DNA from: JALEFZ01 sp039817415
Lineage (GTDB): Bacteria; Bacteroidota; Bacteroidia; J057
Direction of reading: 5' to 3'
Length of the DNA stretch: 64,000 nt
NCBI GenBank assembly: GCA_039817415.1
Contig: JBCBVV010000032.1
Span: 1-64,000 of the forward strand
The translations under genes and the position numbers were made by a program. The notes below the pieces were generated by a model. The model was not told where the DNA came from and ran no database searches. It saw only the letters and a program-made list of their open reading frames with translations. Positions 61,468-64,000 of the stretch are shown piece by piece. The stretch's first letter is position 1. Every line of letters starts with the position of its first letter.

Positions 61468-64000
61468 CTACTTTTTCCTCCTTATTGATCTTGACAAGAT
61501 CTTCGATAAATCCTCCTCAACCGTCTTACTGTCTTTTTTTTCATTTGAATAGTTCACTTTGACCCGATACCCCTTTACTGTCTTTTCGGCATTGGCTTCC
61601 TTAGCTGTTTTGGTATCAAGCCACGAGATAAAGGCTTCAGGGGAGAGGAAGTGAACTCCTTTAAGCTGGGAATTGGTTAAAGATTTCTTGGCTAACGCTT
61701 CAATATTTTCTCGTCTTTTGGGCTTTGAGGAAAGAAGAATCACCCAGGTATATCCAGCTTTCAGGCACTTAGAGATGTTACCTACTTCGTGAGCATTGGT
61801 GGTAGTTACCGCCACCTCTAACGCTATGGTCTCATCTCCTTTTGAAAGGAGCACGTCAACTCTGCCATTTCCGTCTGGAGTTGGAGCTTCAAGTACGGAG
61901 CGGTAGCCCCTGGCTTCAGCCATTTGTTTGAGGAAGGTTTGAAGATACCGATGTTCTGATTGCTCTTTCTTTTGCTTCTCTTGGGCTTTAAAGTCTTCAG
62001 CAGCTTTTTCAAGGTCAATGAGTTCTGGGATAGGGTTTTGAGAGGGAAGTTCTTGAACTGGTTTTTCCTCTTGGACAGGAGGTTGAGTAACTGGTGGTAT
62101 TTCCCTTTTGGGAGGTAGGGGTGTTTGTTCCTTTTCTGTTGTAGTGGGATTGCGACGGCTAGCGTCATAGTAACGCTGTAGTTGTTCCTCTAAGTCAAAT
62201 ACAGATGTACCATGATTGGTTTGACTAGCTCTTTTAGCCATTACCCGATGATCATTATCAATCTCTGGTATGTAAGGGGCTTCGATGGTTTCTACATTAC
62301 AATCATGCTCTGATGAACCAATGCGAATAATAGTTTCTCCTACTCCCAGTTGTTTAATGTCTTCTTGTTCAAAGAAAGAAAACCCTTTGGCCAGTTGTAC
62401 TGCTTCGGTATCACTGACTCGAAAGCAAATCCTCGTTCCTGCATTTGAAAGGACAGCATTACCCACCAAGGCATCTCGCTTCATCAATTGATCCAAACTC
62501 TGATGGGCCAAGACTAATCCTAAGCCATACTTTCTAGCTCCTGAGAGTATTCCTTCTAAGGTAGGAGTAATGAAGTGCTGAAATTCATCAAGGTAAATGA
62601 AGAAAGGCTTCCTAGTATCTTTTGTTTGGCTTTGTCTACCAAGAGCTGCTTGATACAGTTTGGTTAAAAGGAGGGTGCCAAGGAGGTATGAATTACTCTC
62701 ACCAATTAAGCCTTGAGAGAGTTTGATAAGAATAATGGCTCCATCCTCAATGAGCTTGGAGAAGTTGAGACCTTGTTGTTGCATCAGCATATATCTGATA
62801 GGCTTGGGTCTCAGGAAGAATTGAAGACGGCTCAAGAGTGATTGCAACGTTGAGTTTCGTTTCTGTGGGAAATCGTACTGAAAGAATTCTCTGATCATGG
62901 GATCAGAAACAGTGTGAAGAAACTGTTCTCGAAAGCCCTTGTGTAATAGAAACTGCCTTAAATCAAGGAGGGTTCCTCCTTTGGAAGAATCAAGAAATGC
63001 TGCTATGGTATTTTGCATGATTACTTCCATCTGATCACCCCAACTGGTAGTGTGGCGTTTGAAGACTTCAGCTAAATCAGAAGCCAGCATAATTTTCTCC
63101 CTTGCTCCTTGGGCTTGGAGGATATTTACCCCAATAGCATACTGCTCATCACTGGGATCAATGATTACTACTTTGTCCATCTTGTCATAGGGAACAAAGC
63201 CAAGAACATCTTCAATGAGATCGCCATGAGGATCAAAGACAGCACACCCAATTCCTGCTTTCATATCTTGCCTGATCATATTAACCAGCAAGGTCGATTT
63301 TCCAGTGCCAGTGGCTCCAATTATATGTGTATGTCGTAATCTGGTCGGAATATCCAGACCAATGATATGTTCTTGACCTTGATGTTCATTAATCCCAAGG
63401 CGAAAGAGAAGGTCTCGATAGTGCGGAGGAGCTGCCTTGGTTTTCTTGGGCTTTTTGAATTTGGATGAGGCTAAGGAGGGAGATAGTAAATGCACTAAGG
63501 GCAATAGTTCCTGAGTGGAGAGAATCATTCCAGTTCTGAAACTCCTACGGGCCATTACCATCGCCTGTATGTCATCTTGAGTGAACCGAGTCTCAAGAAC
63601 CCCTAAGGCATTGCTTCCTATTCGTTTGGTAGTCGTATTGAGGGCTTGAGCTAAACGTAGAGAGATCTTTTGTGAGAGATGATAAGTAGGACTTATCCCA
63701 ACCGTTCGTATGGTTGTACTTATTAAGGGTGTCGCCAACTTATCTTTCACTAGCGAAAGCATCTCAGAGGCATCTGGGAAAAACGATCCACCAGCACCAT
63801 CCTGAACTGATGCCATAATACTTGAGCCCCAAGGAGCTTGACACCCTTGAAAGAGGATTTGGATTATACCCACCTGCCCCTCAGCTAAAGACTCAAGCGC
63901 TCCTACTGCGGCTGTTAAGGGATCTGGTTCCAGTTTGCCAACAGTTGTAAGAGGGCGCATAAACTCTTGCTGCAAACAAAGAGGTGTTAAGGCCAGTGCC
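61468..64000 (-). CDS. VirD4/TraD-like ATPase with C-terminal endonuclease-like domain (partial)
   Basis: The frame is open to the window edge, so the N-terminus is missing. The RecA-type motor has Walker A GATGTGKSTLLVN, then CAVFDPHGDLIEDVLGF, VVIIDPSDEQYAIGVNIL, Walker B FFIYLDEFQHF, and GAGRKYG-type and LAHQSLDQL motifs, typical of TraD/TrwB/VirD4 coupling proteins and related DUF87 ATPases. After a proline/glutamate-rich linker (about 595-665) comes a restriction-endonuclease-like fold (GNGRVDVLLSKGDETIALEVAVTTT); the usual ExK lysine is alanine. No membrane helices are seen in the part present. It is convergent with the methyltransferase gene. A role in DNA transfer of the element is likely. 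Confidence 0.85.
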   Translation of the reverse strand, partial: ALALTPLCLQQEFMRPLTTVGKLEPDPLTAAVGALESLAEGQVGIIQILFQGCQAPWGSSIMASVQDGAGGSFFPDASEMLSLVKDKLATPLISTTIRTVGISPTYHLSQKISLRLAQALNTTTKRIGSNALGVLETRFTQDDIQAMVMARRSFRTGMILSTQELLPLVHLLSPSLASSKFKKPKKTKAAPPHYRDLLFRLGINEHQGQEHIIGLDIPTRLRHTHIIGATGTGKSTLLVNMIRQDMKAGIGCAVFDPHGDLIEDVLGFVPYDKMDKVVIIDPSDEQYAIGVNILQAQGAREKIMLASDLAEVFKRHTTSWGDQMEVIMQNTIAAFLDSSKGGTLLDLRQFLLHKGFREQFLHTVSDPMIREFFQYDFPQKRNSTLQSLLSRLQFFLRPKPIRYMLMQQQGLNFSKLIEDGAIILIKLSQGLIGESNSYLLGTLLLTKLYQAALGRQSQTKDTRKPFFIYLDEFQHFITPTLEGILSGARKYGLGLVLAHQSLDQLMKRDALVGNAVLSNAGTRICFRVSDTEAVQLAKGFSFFEQEDIKQLGVGETIIRIGSSEHDCNVETIEAPYIPEIDNDHRVMAKRASQTNHGTSVFDLEEQLQRYYDASRRNPTTTEKEQTPLPPKREIPPVTQPPVQEEKPVQELPSQNPIPELIDLEKAAEDFKAQEKQKKEQSEHRYLQTFLKQMAEARGYRSVLEAPTPDGNGRVDVLLSKGDETIALEVAVTTTNAHEVGNISKCLKAGYTWVILLSSKPKRRENIEALAKKSLTNSQLKGVHFLSPEAFISWLDTKTAKEANAEKTVKGYRVKVNYSNEKKDSKTVEEDLSKILSRSIRRKK

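Noticed and set aside
1..64000. CRISPR array or insertion sequence
   Set aside because: No regularly spaced repeats and no transposase-like DDE or HUH protein were found on either strand, despite the accessory character of both ends.

Overview
The window looks like a chromosomal segment of a Bacteroidota bacterium, probably a free-living Cytophagia- or Saprospiria-like lineage; the order cannot be fixed from this sequence. The evidence is a SusC/SusD pair, two proteins with type IX secretion C-terminal sorting domains, LytS/LytTR regulation, a propeller/Y_Y_Y regulator, an ABC permease fused to an M1 peptidase, and weak AT-rich ribosome binding sites. No rRNA, tRNA or CRISPR array was seen.

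Region 1 (1-9389) is an AT-rich block of tightly packed same-strand genes. It holds a GHKL-ATPase-like protein cut by one in-frame TAA, two unrecognised proteins, a receiver protein with a degenerate sigma54 AAA+ module and Fis-type helix, a large protein with a second divergent receiver-like core, and a six-helix membrane protein. Together they look like a signal-transduction or conflict cassette that I cannot match to a named system. A convergent TPR histidine kinase and NarL-type regulator pair (9386-12157) abuts it, followed by a small hypothetical gene and a YceI-like lipoprotein.

Region 2 (13802-23576) is a compact operon for a type II secretion or type IV pilus-like machine: GspC/PilP-like, GspK/PilX-like, GspI-like, GspJ-like, GspF, GspG, a short prepilin peptidase, GspE, secretin GspD, GspL/PilM-N-like and GspM/PilO-like proteins.

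Region 3 (24110-32431) has two hypothetical genes, a LytS/LytTR two-component system divergent from an ABC ATPase and an ABC-permease/M1-peptidase fusion, and a DoxX-like membrane protein.

Region 4 (32543-52406) is a polysaccharide utilisation locus: an inner-membrane-spanning propeller regulator with its own DNA-binding helix, a T9SS-secreted GH144-like enzyme, a five-module carbohydrate-binding-like T9SS protein, a GH144-like lipoprotein, a GH3 beta-glucosidase, SusC and SusD. The GH144 plus GH3 pairing suggests beta-1,2-glucan (sophoro-oligosaccharide) as substrate. A large BNR/sortilin-like secreted protein follows on the other strand.

Region 5 (52463-64000) is accessory DNA. It contains a gene remnant, a YD-repeat-like secreted protein, and a yifB/comM gene cut to its C-terminal third. 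Right at the break are a tandem-HTH protein, a beta-grasp-like membrane protein, a two-gene unit of a Cas4/RecB-type nuclease-helicase fusion overlapping a C5-cytosine methyltransferase, and a VirD4/TraD-like ATPase that runs off the window. The nuclease-helicase/methyltransferase pair is the best candidate for an under-described defence system. The Region 1 cassette is the best candidate for an undescribed signalling system.
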